Notes under the pieces: model-generated | Seen by the model: only the letters and a program-made list of their open reading frames with translations | Told to the model about the DNA's origin: nothing | The model's database searches: none | Translations under genes and position numbers: made by a program | In this document: one piece after another, positions 33,651-45,002 of the stretch | Position numbering within the stretch: the first letter of the stretch is position 1 | Layout of the letters: the number at the start of each line of letters is the position of its first letter | Origin: Amphiura filiformis | Taxonomy: Eukaryota > Echinodermata > Ophiuroidea > Amphilepidida > Amphiuridae | Direction: 5' to 3' | DNA: 64,000 nt | Assembly (NCBI RefSeq): GCF_039555335.1 | Contig: NC_092629.1 | Coordinates: forward strand, 28,296,775-28,360,774

Positions 33651-34977
33651 TCATGACTTTGCAGATTTTTATGACGTTCTTTGTTTAGCTGGAATTGGAC
33701 AAGACGAATTTGAACAGGCACTAGAGACGCTTTCAAAGCGGCAAACCATGTACCTAAAAAGGCGTCTTGAAGACCAATGGATCAACAATTACAACCCAGA
33801 CCTGATTCGCTGCTGGAATGGCAACATGGATATTCAATATGTACTCGATCCATATGCATGCGTTATGTATATTGTATCCTACATTACTAAATCAGAAAGA
33901 GAAATGGGTGACTTGCTCAGAAATGCTCAGAAAGAAGCAGCACAAGGAAACAATGATGCCATACAGCAATTACGAAAGCTTGGAAGTATCTACATTCAAA
34001 ACAGAGAAGTTAGTGTCATGGGAGCAATCTACCTTATCTGCAGTATGCCTTTGCGAAATAGCACACGAAAAGTAATGTTTCTGCAAACTGCGTTAGACGG
34101 ACAACGGATATCTCTGCCTCTGACACAACTACAAGCAAATGCAGGTAATTCTGAGCAAGTATGGCAGACTACTCAAATTGAAAAATATCTTGATAGACCA
34201 AGTACGCCAAAGTACAACAACATGTGCATGGCCACGTTTTACTCAACTCACTATCAAGTGTCGGCCAAATCGGACAATATCAATAGAGACCCAGATGATA
34301 ACGTAGATGATGAAACCGATGATGACGAAGCGTCTGATCGTCGTGATAAACTAATACAGTTGAACACCCATGGCATCAAGATGAAAGAACGTAAAGGAAA
34401 GCCAGCTGTCATTCGTTACCCAAGGGTATCAAAAAAGAAAGACAGTGAGAGGTATCATATGAATATGCTACGTTTGTACCTTCCTCATAGGAGTCCAAAT
34501 ATCAAGCCAGATAGTTTTCCCACCTACGAAAGTTATCATATGACTGGATACACAACTATCAACAATGACAGACTACGAGTTAAAGACGTGGTTGAACAAA
34601 ACATGTCAGAATTCGAACCGAAAACAGATGAACTAGATGAAGCGTGGGAAGTACTTCAAGAAGTAGAAAATATGGAAGATGCTTGGGCAGGAATTGCTCC
34701 ACAATCTGAGCAGCAACGTATTGATGATAGATTAAAAGATGTCAGAATCGAAGACTCAGATGATGACTTAGCTGAAATTGAAGTTCCTGAACTTCAACCA
34801 GGAAATAGACCTGGCCAACGTGATGCAGGTTTACCAAGGTGTGCTATTGAAACCCGTAATCCAGATATGACTGAAGAACAGGCAGAGACTATGATGCGTC
34901 AGCTTAATGATAAACAACGACAGTTATTTAATCATGTTGCTAAATGGTGCGATGAAAAGCCAGAAATCACAGAATAG
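33592..34977 (+). pseudogene. Rep C-terminal part with catalytic tyrosines, to helicase linker
   Basis: 461 residues. [20 protein letters not shown] then [15 protein letters not shown] place Tyr88 and Tyr93 in the two-tyrosine site of Helitron Reps. [10 protein letters not shown] and the LP motifs follow. An acidic stretch lies near 225-245. The C terminus ([24 protein letters not shown]) is the usual approach to the helicase. A stop at 34975-34977 falls just before the Walker A motif, which is in another frame. Confidence 0.85.
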
Positions 34978-34979
34978 AC

Positions 34980-35450
34980 CCATTTCATATCTTCCTCACT
35001 GGAGGTGCAGGAACTGGAAAATCGCATGTGATCAGATGCATCAGTTACTATGCTCAAAAGAAATTTGCAACAATGACCGAGTCCGCTGATGATGTAACTG
35101 TGCTATTAATGTCACATCTTGGAACAGCTGCATATAACATTTCTGGTCAAACCATCTGTACAGCCTTAAAAACAGGTATTAGAATGGCCAAAGATTACAA
35201 ACCTCTTGGAGAACAAAGTCTCAGCACGCTCCGCACAAAGTATCAACACGTACAGCTTGTAATTATAGATGAAATATCTATGGTTAGTGCTACTCAGCTA
35301 TCGTACATTCACGGACGATTACAACAAATCAAAGGAACATCATACACTTCCTACTTTGGCAATGTCTCTATCCTGGCAGTAGGAGATTTCTTTCAATTAC
35401 CACCGATAAGTCCACCCACACCTTTGTGTTTCCACACGAAGAACCCTTGA
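34980..35450 (+). pseudogene. Helentron PIF1-type helicase, N-terminal half
   Basis: The frame opens before the first Met at 35028: from 34980 it reads PFHIFLTGGAGTGKS, with the Walker A motif at 35001-35024. The Walker B-like VIIDEISMV and GDFFQLPP motifs of PIF1-family helicases follow (residues 78-86 and 119-126 from the Met). The helicase would unwind the displaced strand 5' to 3'. The frame is lost near 35416, within the QLPP..F segment. Confidence 0.85.
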
Positions 35451-36985
35451 AAGACTTATGGAATTCACTGTTTGAGAAAGTTGAACTAACTGAAATAATG
35501 CGACAGCGGGATGATGCAATATTTGCCCAAATGTTGAACCGACTTCGCGTGCGGAAAAAAAACGAACCACTAGAAGAAGCAGACAAGGAACTCTTACGTT
35601 CCCGCATAGTTCATGAGCACATTCGTCAAGCACCTTCTGACGCGTTACACTTGTTTTACCTCAACGTGGATGTTGACAGTCACAATGAAACAAAGTTAGC
35701 TTCACTAAACACGGAAACATTTACTATCAAAGCAGAAGACGTTGACCAAAAGGGTGGCAGAGTGATCAAAGTCCACGAAACACCACATGACACATCACGT
35801 CGAAAAGACGACACATCACTTGTACCTTATCTGAAGTTAGCAGTAGGTGCTAGAACTATGCTAATAGCTAACATTGATGTTCCCGATGGTCTTTGTAATG
35901 GAGTATCTGGTACCATTAAAGGAATTGAATTCGGTAACTCCAAGAACATGCCACAGGCTGTCTATGTCAGGTTTGACAGTGACAAAATTGGAAGGAAGGC
36001 TCGATCATCACAAGTTATACCACCTGAGTATGTATCGTGTGTCGCTATAATGCCACGCAAGGAAACATTTCAATTGAAAGGAAGAAACTTCACTACCACA
36101 AGAGAACAGATGCCATTGAAACTTGCTTGGGCTGTTACTGTTCACAAAGTCCAGGGACTGACAACTGAACAAGCTGTGATTTCTATGAAATGTTTCAAAG
36201 AATCAATGGCATACGTTGCACTTAGTCGAGTGACAACTTTAGAGGGAATGCATTTAACCAACTGTGATTTTTCCCGGATCTATTGCAATCCAGATGTAGC
36301 ACGATATGTTGCAGAGATGCCTACTTGTGATCTATCCAATGCCAATCCTATGCTACCCATCGATCAGAATAAGTATTTCATAATTGCTCATCATAATATA
36401 CAGAGCTTACGTCGACACATCGAAGACATGAAGAGCAATACAGAAATTAGGAAAGCACATGTTATTTGTTTATCAGAAACATGGTTGACAGACAATAGTA
36501 GCCTAGACTCTCTTGCAATAGAAGGCTACTCTTTAGAAGCAATACATTCTACTCGAGGCAGAGGTGTGGCAATGTACATTCAAAATGGTGTCAACTACAC
36601 AGTAGTGCCCATTCCAAGCGATGTATGTGATGCACTTGCAATTAGGACACATGGAAACACAAACATGCTAATTACCGTCATATACAAACCCGTTGGAACT
36701 AGTACAGGGACATTTTGTACAGAAATGAATAACATCACTGCACAAACTGATTTACTTGATACAGATTATACAGTCTTTGTTGGCGACTTCAATCACAATT
36801 TAATGGGAGGTAGAGCAAATGAGTTCCAGTCCTTAAGCCAATACCATCAAGTTATCACAGATCCTACCACGGCTGGCGGCACTCTTCTTGATCATATCTA
36901 TGTAAAACCATGTCCTGCATTATATTATGCACAGGTACTTAATACGTATTATTCATATCATAATCCGACTTTCATCGCATTTTAG
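35426..36985 (+). CDS. Helicase C-terminal half fused to AP-endonuclease-like domain
   Basis: 519 residues, the longest uninterrupted Helentron frame. Residues 1-300 give helicase motifs: ELTEIMRQ.D, LAVGARTMLIANID, NGVSGTI, AWAVTVHKVQGLT (motif V-like) and YVALSRV (motif VI). From ~316 an exonuclease-endonuclease-phosphatase domain follows: HHNIQSL (Asn324), SETWL (Glu351), VIYKP (Tyr420) and GDFNHN (Asp454, Asn456). The final motif, normally SDH, reads SYH (510-512), so a catalytic Asp is replaced by Tyr and the nuclease is likely dead. A fused nuclease of this kind defines Helentrons. It ends with a natural-looking stop at 36983-36985. Confidence 0.85.
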   Translation: MFPHEEPLKDLWNSLFEKVELTEIMRQRDDAIFAQMLNRLRVRKKNEPLEEADKELLRSRIVHEHIRQAPSDALHLFYLNVDVDSHNETKLASLNTETFTIKAEDVDQKGGRVIKVHETPHDTSRRKDDTSLVPYLKLAVGARTMLIANIDVPDGLCNGVSGTIKGIEFGNSKNMPQAVYVRFDSDKIGRKARSSQVIPPEYVSCVAIMPRKETFQLKGRNFTTTREQMPLKLAWAVTVHKVQGLTTEQAVISMKCFKESMAYVALSRVTTLEGMHLTNCDFSRIYCNPDVARYVAEMPTCDLSNANPMLPIDQNKYFIIAHHNIQSLRRHIEDMKSNTEIRKAHVICLSETWLTDNSSLDSLAIEGYSLEAIHSTRGRGVAMYIQNGVNYTVVPIPSDVCDALAIRTHGNTNMLITVIYKPVGTSTGTFCTEMNNITAQTDLLDTDYTVFVGDFNHNLMGGRANEFQSLSQYHQVITDPTTAGGTLLDHIYVKPCPALYYAQVLNTYYSYHNPTFIAF

Positions 36986-37450
36986 GTATATCAGTAATCT
37001 GGGAATCGATACCCATAGGCCTATACGAAGAAGTACCCACATCTGCAGCATCACATCTGTATAATTTAGTGCAATGTCTGAAAATTAACCTATAGTAATT
37101 ATTTAGTGCAATTTATAAATATGTAGTGCAATATTTAATGCAATGTCTGAAATTGAACCTGTATAAATTATTATGTGCAATCTGTAGCATTTTATATAGG
37201 ACGTTTCGTGCAATGTTTAGTTTCCAATATTTGAAAGTAAATCTTTAATATTTAGTACAACCTGTATATTTAGCAAGTTTATAGTGCAATATTTAATGAA
37301 ATAAATTGAACCTGCATATTAAGTGCAAACTGTAACATTTAGCACGTTTAGTGCAATATTTAGTATACAATATGTGAAATTAAACCTATAATACTTAACA
37401 TGCTTAGTGCAATATGTAATGCAATATAGTTTAGTGAAAGTTATATTTGC
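36986..37450 (+). repeat. Degenerate tandem repeat TTAGTGCAATATTTAATGCAAT
   Basis: From about 37065 to 37440, AGTGCAAT recurs roughly ten times, with longer units of 90-110 bp (TTTAGTGCAATATTTAATG, then GAAATTGAACCTGTATA). Copies are badly diverged. Internal minisatellites are common near the ends of Helentrons, so this may mark the 3' part of the element. Confidence 0.55.
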
Positions 37451-39848
37451 GCGTATTAGTGCGCCTATAACAAATCTTACTTCATATGAAAATGTAGGCA
37501 AAAATGTCAGCCTGAATTATCAATAAAATAAACGGATATTTTATTTCTATCCCTCTCAAAGATAATAGTAGCTCTGAAATGTCAAGAACAGGAACAGGGT
37601 AGTGGAACTTACTCCACTACCCCCCCCTCCCTTCCATTCACCACCGCCGCGCCACAACGAGACCCCATCACCTGGCAAGATTTTTAGCCTTGAAGCGGCA
37701 GAAGGAGTATAGGCAACATCGCACGTATAACAACCACAGACATATCGGCCCAGCTCCCAGGGGACATGGCACAGTCGACAGCTTTGGTATCGCACGATGC
37801 TATATACGATCTTCTACCTCATCGGACAGAAGAAGGCCACACCAAGACTATGGAATATTACAACGGGGCAGGTCATCGAGTTGTCATTTCAAGACGATCG
37901 ACCAAACATGCTACAAACATTGACAATAACATACTGGAATGAGATTTGAGGATGAAATTCTGTTTCGACGCATGCAGTACCAAGAAAACAATGGCCAATT
38001 TACATGTATGTTGTAAGTACATTTTGATTATGTTGACTGATATGACTTAATAAGCCATTTAATACCAAGACCAATTCCGGGAGTTAAAACTTGCAAAATA
38101 CTCTTTCTTTTAATATTCAATGAATAGTCCAACTGCAGCCCTGATTAAAACCTTAAACAGTATAGAGGCTGCAATGACCATTATACTTCGTTGTTTTGAT
38201 TAATAAAAATCATAGATACAATTACATTGTCCATTTCCAAAACTAAAATGAATCTCTTCATTAAATAGCCTGTGTCTTCTGAGATACCACTGTAATCTTA
38301 GATTTGTTCTCATTAAACAAATTATATCCCTGATATTGGTTAAAATTTTATATTACATTTACCTTTTTTTTTTGCAGGTTTCCTTAAAGGTTTTCCAGAC
38401 CAACACACGTCCATGGGACCAGGGCTAAGCCTATAGAACCAGACCAAGGCCTTATCATGAATATAGGTCCTATAATATATAGGCCTACTAGGCGACAAAC
38501 TTGATGAGAATTCGGTCAATATATGTCCCTATGTTAGCCTTTCCACGTTTACGGAATATGCGAAATAAGTCTTCAAATTGGGATTTCAAGTTCATTCAAA
38601 AAAATCTGTCACAAAAGAATAACGAAAGATTCGAGGAATGTTTTACAAATCAGACTTTCGAGGACCAAATTCCTATAGCACATCAGTGCCAAGACTTAAA
38701 ACCCAGCTTGATCTGCAAAAATATTTTGTAAGTACACTTTGTTTTCATTTGATTAATTACAGTTATAATTGATTGATATGATTAATTCCTCAGTGAAACC
38801 TTCAAGACATCCAGTTTCTTTTCAAGGTCAATAAAAAATGTTGACCAAGTTTTCGAAATTTCCACCAAAAGTCATCAAGAAATGCTAAATTTTGCTCAAA
38901 AATCATAAAAAACCTGTTTTCGCCCAAATATTTTTTGTGAAGTTGATCCTAGATACTTCTAGTTTATAATAATTTTTTAAGGATTTTCTCAAGAAATTAG
39001 CATTTTTACCCAAATTTGACCTCCCAGATGGATTCATCAAGTCCTTTCTATTAGAATATGTATATCTTTTATGTCGATCAACAATTTAGCAGTTATGAGG
39101 CACAACATTTTCCATAATTCCAGTGTTAAGACCAGTACCACCTTTCAGTGACTAGATATTGAAAACATGGAATATTCGCGGGCATGTTCGACATGTTGAA
39201 CTAATTCGGATGACTCCGGGGATGACCATTGATTTTCATTCATTCATTGGAAATGTTTATTGTCTGAAAAAATTATTTCTATTTTTGTTTTTCTATGATT
39301 TTCTTTGCAGCATCTTTCGCAAAATAGCAAAAATAGCAACAATGAACGTGGCAAGGAACAATATGAATTTAAACGGATTTTTTACCATTGGAATTTATAT
39401 ATAACTTTTAAATAGTAAAAATATGCCGTGACCCGTCCACCATTAAGTTAGGCAACAGGTTACGGCGACCAAGAGCCAGGACTTGCCGCTGAAAGCGCCC
39501 GTCAAACTCGGATAATAACCCATGCATATCCTGACCAAAATCCAGAAGACGGAACTGCATCTGATGGAGTGCGAGCGCGGTTATGGATCTATCCTGGAAA
39601 CTAGACTTTCTAACCTGGAATTACGTTTGTGCTTCAATTTGCTGAATGGATTTCTTGTGCTTTTGAGCTTGAATATGTCGGACAGAGCCTGAGACTAGAA
39701 CAAAGCAGTGTGTGGACTTTTGCAGTAATTTTGTTTCGTAAAAAGTTTTACTACATGCATGGGAATGATTTCCTATGCTGGAATATATTTCGTGTTTGTT
39801 TCCTGAACGGACATTAGACTCATGGAAGCTAAAAGGTGAGCTTGTATA
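37451..39848 (+). other. No clear gene; possible spliced non-coding transcript
   Basis: Two intron-like units are visible: donor GTAAGTAC at 38013 with acceptor TTTTTTTTTGCAG ending at 38377, and donor GTAAGTAC at 38728 with acceptor TTCTTTGCAG ending at 39310. They would define a middle exon at 38378-38727. It holds a short frame (from 38501) with no known domain. The evidence is consensus splice sites alone. Confidence 0.25.
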
Positions 39849-40073
39849 GAGAGTTCCCGTGTTTTCAAGCGGAACGGACTACAATAGTGTTTATAACGTG
39901 ATTCGAACCGCCGTATTCCTCATTCCTTTGATTTGGTCAATGACCCTATTGGTGCTACATTCTACAAAAATAACATTTGCTAATTATTGCGCGAGTGTTG
40001 GTATTCTGAAAATTGTAAACGGAGTTTAGGTTTCCCTCCAAGATGGCGGGTAACCCAAAACACGGGAACTCTC
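39849..40073 (+). mobile_element. 225-bp MITE with TA target duplication
   Basis: GAGAGTTCCCGTGTTTT at 39849-39865 is inverted at 40057-40073 (AAAACACGGGAACTCTC). TA borders both ends (39847-39848 and 40074-40075). TA duplication suggests a Tc1/mariner-type parent, but the family is not recognised. No ORF. Confidence 0.75.
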
Positions 40074-42181
40074 TATTCTACGTCATAAACTTTCGCACTT
40101 CTTTTTACCTGAGTGCTATTTGCCTATTTCTGCTTTGAAATAATTATAAACTATGGTGAACGACATTTGCACCGGGGACGAAAAGTATATATTCTGGCCA
40201 CAGCCGAGTGTCTGTAGCCCACGTCCAGCGTCTGTTGTTATTTTAACAAATGTATCTTTTTTGCCAACTTTGTACTTAGAAATTTTGTGCCATATTGTTA
40301 CTAATTTTTTAAGATATCAGCTGTATATTTCACGTGATCCTATTGAATGTAATAATTACATTGAATGACTTGTAAAATGTTGGTTGATATTAAAGACCCA
40401 TTCAGTGATTTGCTCATTCAGAAGATTATTATCAAAATTCAGTTATTTACACCATTGTTAGTAGCATACGTGTGCTAACATAGACTGCAAGTGGTTGAGC
40501 CAAAAGCTGTGTATTCAAGACAAAATATGACATTTTACATGAAAATGTAATTTCTCTATAGCTCCATTTCGCTCGGATGACTGCATGGGACTTTTTAATG
40601 TCATTAAACTGAATAAGGCTTGTGAATTGTGCTAAATTGTTTATTATTTTTGTTTATCAAACGAAAGAAAATCCCATCTGTCATTTAGTGAAACCGCAAT
40701 TTTTTTTAAGCCATGAAACTTTGAAACTTTGATAAGGTTGTAAAAAAACTGTACATCTTGATATGAGACTGGGAAAACAAAAAAAATTGTTTTGCACATG
40801 TTTTGTAAATATTTTGCGATACATTTTGTCATAAAACAAGCAAAATAATTATGTAAAATCAGCTGTTTTGATTTTGTTATATTTTTCGATGACTACTACA
40901 TGTAGTATGTTCACAGACCATCTGCGAGAGTTATTTTTTTAGAGCATTGCTATGTGCGCGGTGCGTTTGTGCATATATAAGGTCTAGTAACCTACGGATA
41001 GTATTGTCTGGGGAAATGATGTACACCTGTGTTTTTGGTACGCCACTCCCGTAGTTATGGGCGCACCATTTGATACTCAGGAGGAAGTTTTTTAACAAAA
41101 AAAACCTCCCCCACTATAAGTGAGTGAATGAAATATAAAATTCTATTTAGCTGTGTATCAAATGCTGCGCTCCTATTTATGTCACAAACAAGGGTGTTTT
41201 TGAAATTATCAGGTGCACTTCTCAGAAATGGGTTTGGTGTATGTGTATAATGTACAAATTGGTATCAATCAGTCTTCTTATTCTCTTTGTTCTTTTGCTC
41301 CTGATTGTAAACAATTAGTGATTCAACATAATCCTTCACAGGCAACGATGACAAACTTTGTATAATACATAATTACATTACTCTTGACAAATTACAGATT
41401 CCCAACAAACATAAAACTAAAACCTTTATAATCCAAAACAATTATATAAAGTGTTGATAACTATAATTATGTAACTGTGATAAAAAGATTAAGAAAACGT
41501 GTGCTAAATTGCTTGCACCAGAAAATTTTAGTTTTAAATATGTAATTTTCTGTTTGTTTTGAAAATGTTATGCATTATTATTAAATTCACATGTAGAACG
41601 TTGCATTTCACTCAGTTTTCTACGCGCACGGCATGCATGTCCAGATGGGGTCTCCCCATCCAGAAATAGCCTGATACCCCGCCTGATACCATCCTTTCAT
41701 CTTTTCGCTTCTGACTGTCAGTGTCATGCGTAGTTTTTTTCCTGGATTGTATTCACCATTTTGCTCTGATCTTTGCCGCGATACGTACCGATGTATGCGC
41801 CGCATTTCCGTACATGTATAATGTGCGTACATGTATACTCGGGGACCGTGTATACTGAACTTGTTTACAGTCATCAGCGAAACTTAAAGTTATGGGCGGG
41901 GCTAAAACATTGCCGCTGCAATAACAACAAACAAACAAGTTCGTAGCCGACGGGTTCCTGTAGCGTGTACCATGTGTAGGAGTTGTAAATCGGCCCCAAT
42001 GCGGATTTTGATTTTCAAAATTTTGGGAAATAAGTGTGATTTTACTTTTAATTTTACAATTAAATCAATAACTTGTCAACACTCACCAAAATTTTCATCG
42101 GATTTTCCCATTTTCAACTGTGATGTAGGCCTACATGGTTACTGAGAAATGTATATTATTATTATTATTAGTGTTATTATT
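40074..42181. other. Intergenic, AT-rich; (ATT)n at the right end
   Basis: No gene or RNA was recognised. An (ATT)n microsatellite at about 42150-42181 is the target into which the complete type B element at 42182 inserted; the same microsatellite resumes at 43179. Confidence 0.5.
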
Positions 42182-43178
42182 ACCTAGCCGGGACACCGGC
42201 TAGGTCTTGTGATGCTATCGGATCTTTCTTCTTCTTTCTTCTTCTGGCAACAGATTTCAAAATGCTTCTTCTCCTACATGTTACATCCTACAATGACGTC
42301 ACTTGCACATATGCACCGGCTATATCCAGTGTCTATAGGATATTCACAAATTTGGGGTCAAAGGTCATTAAGGGGTCATTTCCGGTATAAAAGCAAATAT
42401 CTTCAAAATGCTTCTTCTGCCACAAATTACATAGTACGATGATGTCACTTACACATATGCATCGGCTATTACAGGTACACAAAAGTTATTCTCCGATTTT
42501 GGGTCAAAGGTCATAAAGGGGGTCATTTCCGGTCTGAAAGCTAAAAATATTCAAAAAATCACTGTTTTTACAAATTACATAGCAGAGTGTTGTCGTTAGC
42601 ACACATGCATTGCTACCAACCAGGGTCTTTGGGGTGTCTACAGTTTTGGGGTCAAAAGGTCATTAAGGGTCGCTTCCGGTCAAAACCAAAAATCATCAAA
42701 TATGTTCATTTTTTTTATCTTAAAACGGAACCAGACCAGAGTGATATAAACTTCATATATGCATTAGTGTTACCCGATGTATGCACGGTATTTTTATTTT
42801 TTTGGTCAAAGGTCATTTAGACGTCATTTCCGGTTTTAAGCTAAATAACTTCAAGAATTTTTATCTCCATAACTAAGCATAGTAGATTTTTAAAATTTAA
42901 ACTGTAACAATGCATTTTCCCGGTGTATATAAGGTTTTTTTTTTTATATTGGGGTCAAAGGTCATTAAGGAGGTCAAAACGTCAAATTTGCAAAAAAAAT
43001 TAAAATTACGGAAAAGTAGCTGTATCTCAGCCTATGGAAGACGGATAAAGCCCCTACATGCTACAGTGATGCACCATTAATGGTGCGAGATGTCCATAAT
43101 AGCCGGTCAAAGGTCAAACTTTAAGTTAAGACTGGCATTTCCGGCCCCGGCTAGGTCCAGATCTGTAACCAGATCTAG
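42182..43178 (+). mobile_element. Complete, isolated family 1 type B element (997 bp)
   Basis: Best reference copy. The left end is a 10-bp stem ACCTAGCCGG / CCGGCTAGGT with loop GACA (42182-42205), then CTTGTGATGCTATCGGATC and a (TTC)n tract. The right end is CCGGCTAGGT (43147-43156), the hairpin AGATCTG / CAGATCT with loop TAAC (43159-43176), and CTAG at 43175-43178. It sits between T and T in an (ATT)n tract. It has no coding capacity. The layout fits Helentron-associated non-autonomous elements: a left sub-repeat inverted at the right end plus a terminal hairpin. Confidence 0.85.
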
Positions 43179-43500
43179 TTATTATTGTTATTATATATTA
43201 TTATTATCATTTTAGTACTATCAAATATTATTATTACTGTTGTTGTTACATTTCAATTCCGTACAAATGACTGATTAAATGTACCAAAGACATTTATCAC
43301 AGAAAATCATACTCATGTATTCTTTGTATTCTGTTTGTTGTAGTTTTTATGTAGGCCTATCGCAATATCTGGTATACAGTGTATTTTACCAAAACAGAAC
43401 TCATTATTTACCATGATATTTTACTTTACAAAATACATTAGTGGTGTGTTCTATTATGATCTGTCAGTTATAATTTGAATCTTCTCTATTCTTGAGATCA
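43179..43500. other. Microsatellite and AT-rich spacer
   Basis: (ATT)n/(TTA)n continues to about 43215, then AT-rich DNA without features. Confidence 0.5.
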
Positions 43501-43768
43501 TGTCATGTGAGGGGTGACTTCCGGTCAAAAACCAAAAATGAATTTTGTTTATTTCGAAAAGTAAACAGGAAATTGACTTTGCTTTCACATATGCATTGCT
43601 ACTATCCAGTGCCTGCAGTAGATTTTTAGATTCGGGATCAAAGGTCATTAAGGGGTAACATGTTGAAAATCTTTATGACCCCAAAGGTCAAAGTTAAGCG
43701 GTCAAAGGTCAAACTTTAAGACTGGCATTTCCGGCCCCGGCTAGGTCCAGATCTGTAGCCAGATCTAG
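43501..43768 (+). mobile_element. 5'-deleted family 1 element, right end intact
   Basis: Starts abruptly with a GGGGTGACTTCCGGTCAAAAACC unit and runs to the normal AGATCTG hairpin and CTAG at 43768. A family 2 body follows directly through a (TTC)n tract. It could be the missing right part of an element whose left part is elsewhere in the composite. Confidence 0.75.
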
Positions 43769-45002
43769 TTCTTCTTCTTCTTCTTCTTCTTCTTCCTTCT
43801 GTCAACCATTACATTTGCTCTAGCACTCACATGCTTACATCGATTTTGACCTAACTTGGTCACAATGATCATTGACCGTGCCCCTACATGTCACATGAAA
43901 CTTGTGGGTTCAAAGGTCATGCAGGGGTCACAGGGGTCAAAAACGTGATTTCAACTAAAAATGCATCTTCTCCCACAACTTACGTTGGACAGTGACCCCG
44001 CTTGCACACATGCATTGTTATTACCCAGTGCCTATGTGGTGTACACAGATTTGGGGTCAAAGGTCATTACGGGGTCATTTCCGGTATAAAACGAAAAACC
44101 TTCAAAAATTTGTATTAGCTAAGTAAAACAGCACAGTAACGGTATGTTCACATATGATCTGCAGTCACCCAATGTATATGTGGTATTTTTTTTTTATTTG
44201 GGGTCAAAGCTCATTAAGGGGTCACTTCCGGTATAAAAAGAAATACCTTTAAAATGCATCTTCTTCCACAGATTATGTATGACAGTGACGCCTCTTGCAC
44301 ACATGCATTGTTATTACCCAGTGTCTATGGGGTGTACACAGATTTGGGGTCAAAGGTCATTAAGGGGTCACTTCCGGTATAAAACGAAAAACCTTCAAAA
44401 ATTGTTATTAGCAAGTAAAACATGGGACAGTAACGGTATGTTCACACATGATCTGCAGTCACTCAATGTATATGTGGTATTTTTTTTTATTTGGGGTCAA
44501 ATCTCATTAAGGGGTCACTTCCGGTATAAAACGAAATACCTTTAAAATGCATCTTCTTCCACATATTATGTAGGACAGTGACGCCACTTGCACACATGCA
44601 TTGGTATTACCCAGTGTCTAGGGGGTGTACACAGATTTGGGGTCAAAGGTCATTAAGGGGTCACTTCCGGTATAAAACGAAAAACTTTCAAAATGTTTTA
44701 TTTGCTAAGAAAAACATAGGACAGTGACGGTATGTTCACACATGCATTGTTGTTACCCAGTTCATATGTGGTATTTTTTTTGTTTGGGGTCAAATGTCAT
44801 TAAGGGGTCACTTCCGGTCTGAGACGAAAAACCTTCAAAATGCCCCTTCTGCCACAAGTAACATAGCAAAGTGGTTCCACGTGCACCCATGCATTGACAT
44901 TAGCCAATGTCTATTGGCGTTTTCATATATTTTGGGGTCAAAGGTCATTTAAGGGGCCACAACACGGCTGTGTTCGTGGTCTTAGACCACAGCTAAGTCT
45001 AG
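43769..45002 (+). mobile_element. Family 2 body, first copy
   Basis: Begins with (TTC)9, then TTCTGTCAACCATTACATTTG. Six to seven units of about 145 bp follow, each with GGGTCAAAGGTCATTAAGGG, CACTTCCGGTATAAAACGAAA and a variable part (GCACACATGCATTG or TATGTTCACACATG). The right end has CACGGCTGTGT, the hairpin GTGGTC / GACCAC and GCTAAGTCTAG. There is no left hairpin next to it. Confidence 0.75.
44347..44384 (+). promoter_or_regulatory. Composite DR1 - ETS - TATAAAA unit (type example)
   Basis: GGGTCAAAGGTCA (44347-44359), then ACTTCCGGT (44370-44378), the complement of the ETS consensus ACCGGAAGT, then TATAAAA overlapping its last T (44378-44384). The same arrangement recurs in most family 2 units. 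Regulatory activity is inferred from motifs only. Confidence 0.4.

Larger units (their letters stand above)
29943..36985 (+). mobile_element. Coding region of an autonomous Helentron, frameshifted
   Basis: In order: cysteine-protease-like protein with tandem repeats, a Cys-rich N-terminal module, an acidic linker, the Helitron-like N domain, the HUH Rep nuclease, a PIF1-type helicase, and an AP-endonuclease-like domain. The fused endonuclease is the hallmark of Helentrons (Helitron2), which insert between T and T; this agrees with the surrounding non-autonomous families. At least seven frame changes break the polyprotein, with few in-frame stops otherwise. Confidence 0.85.
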
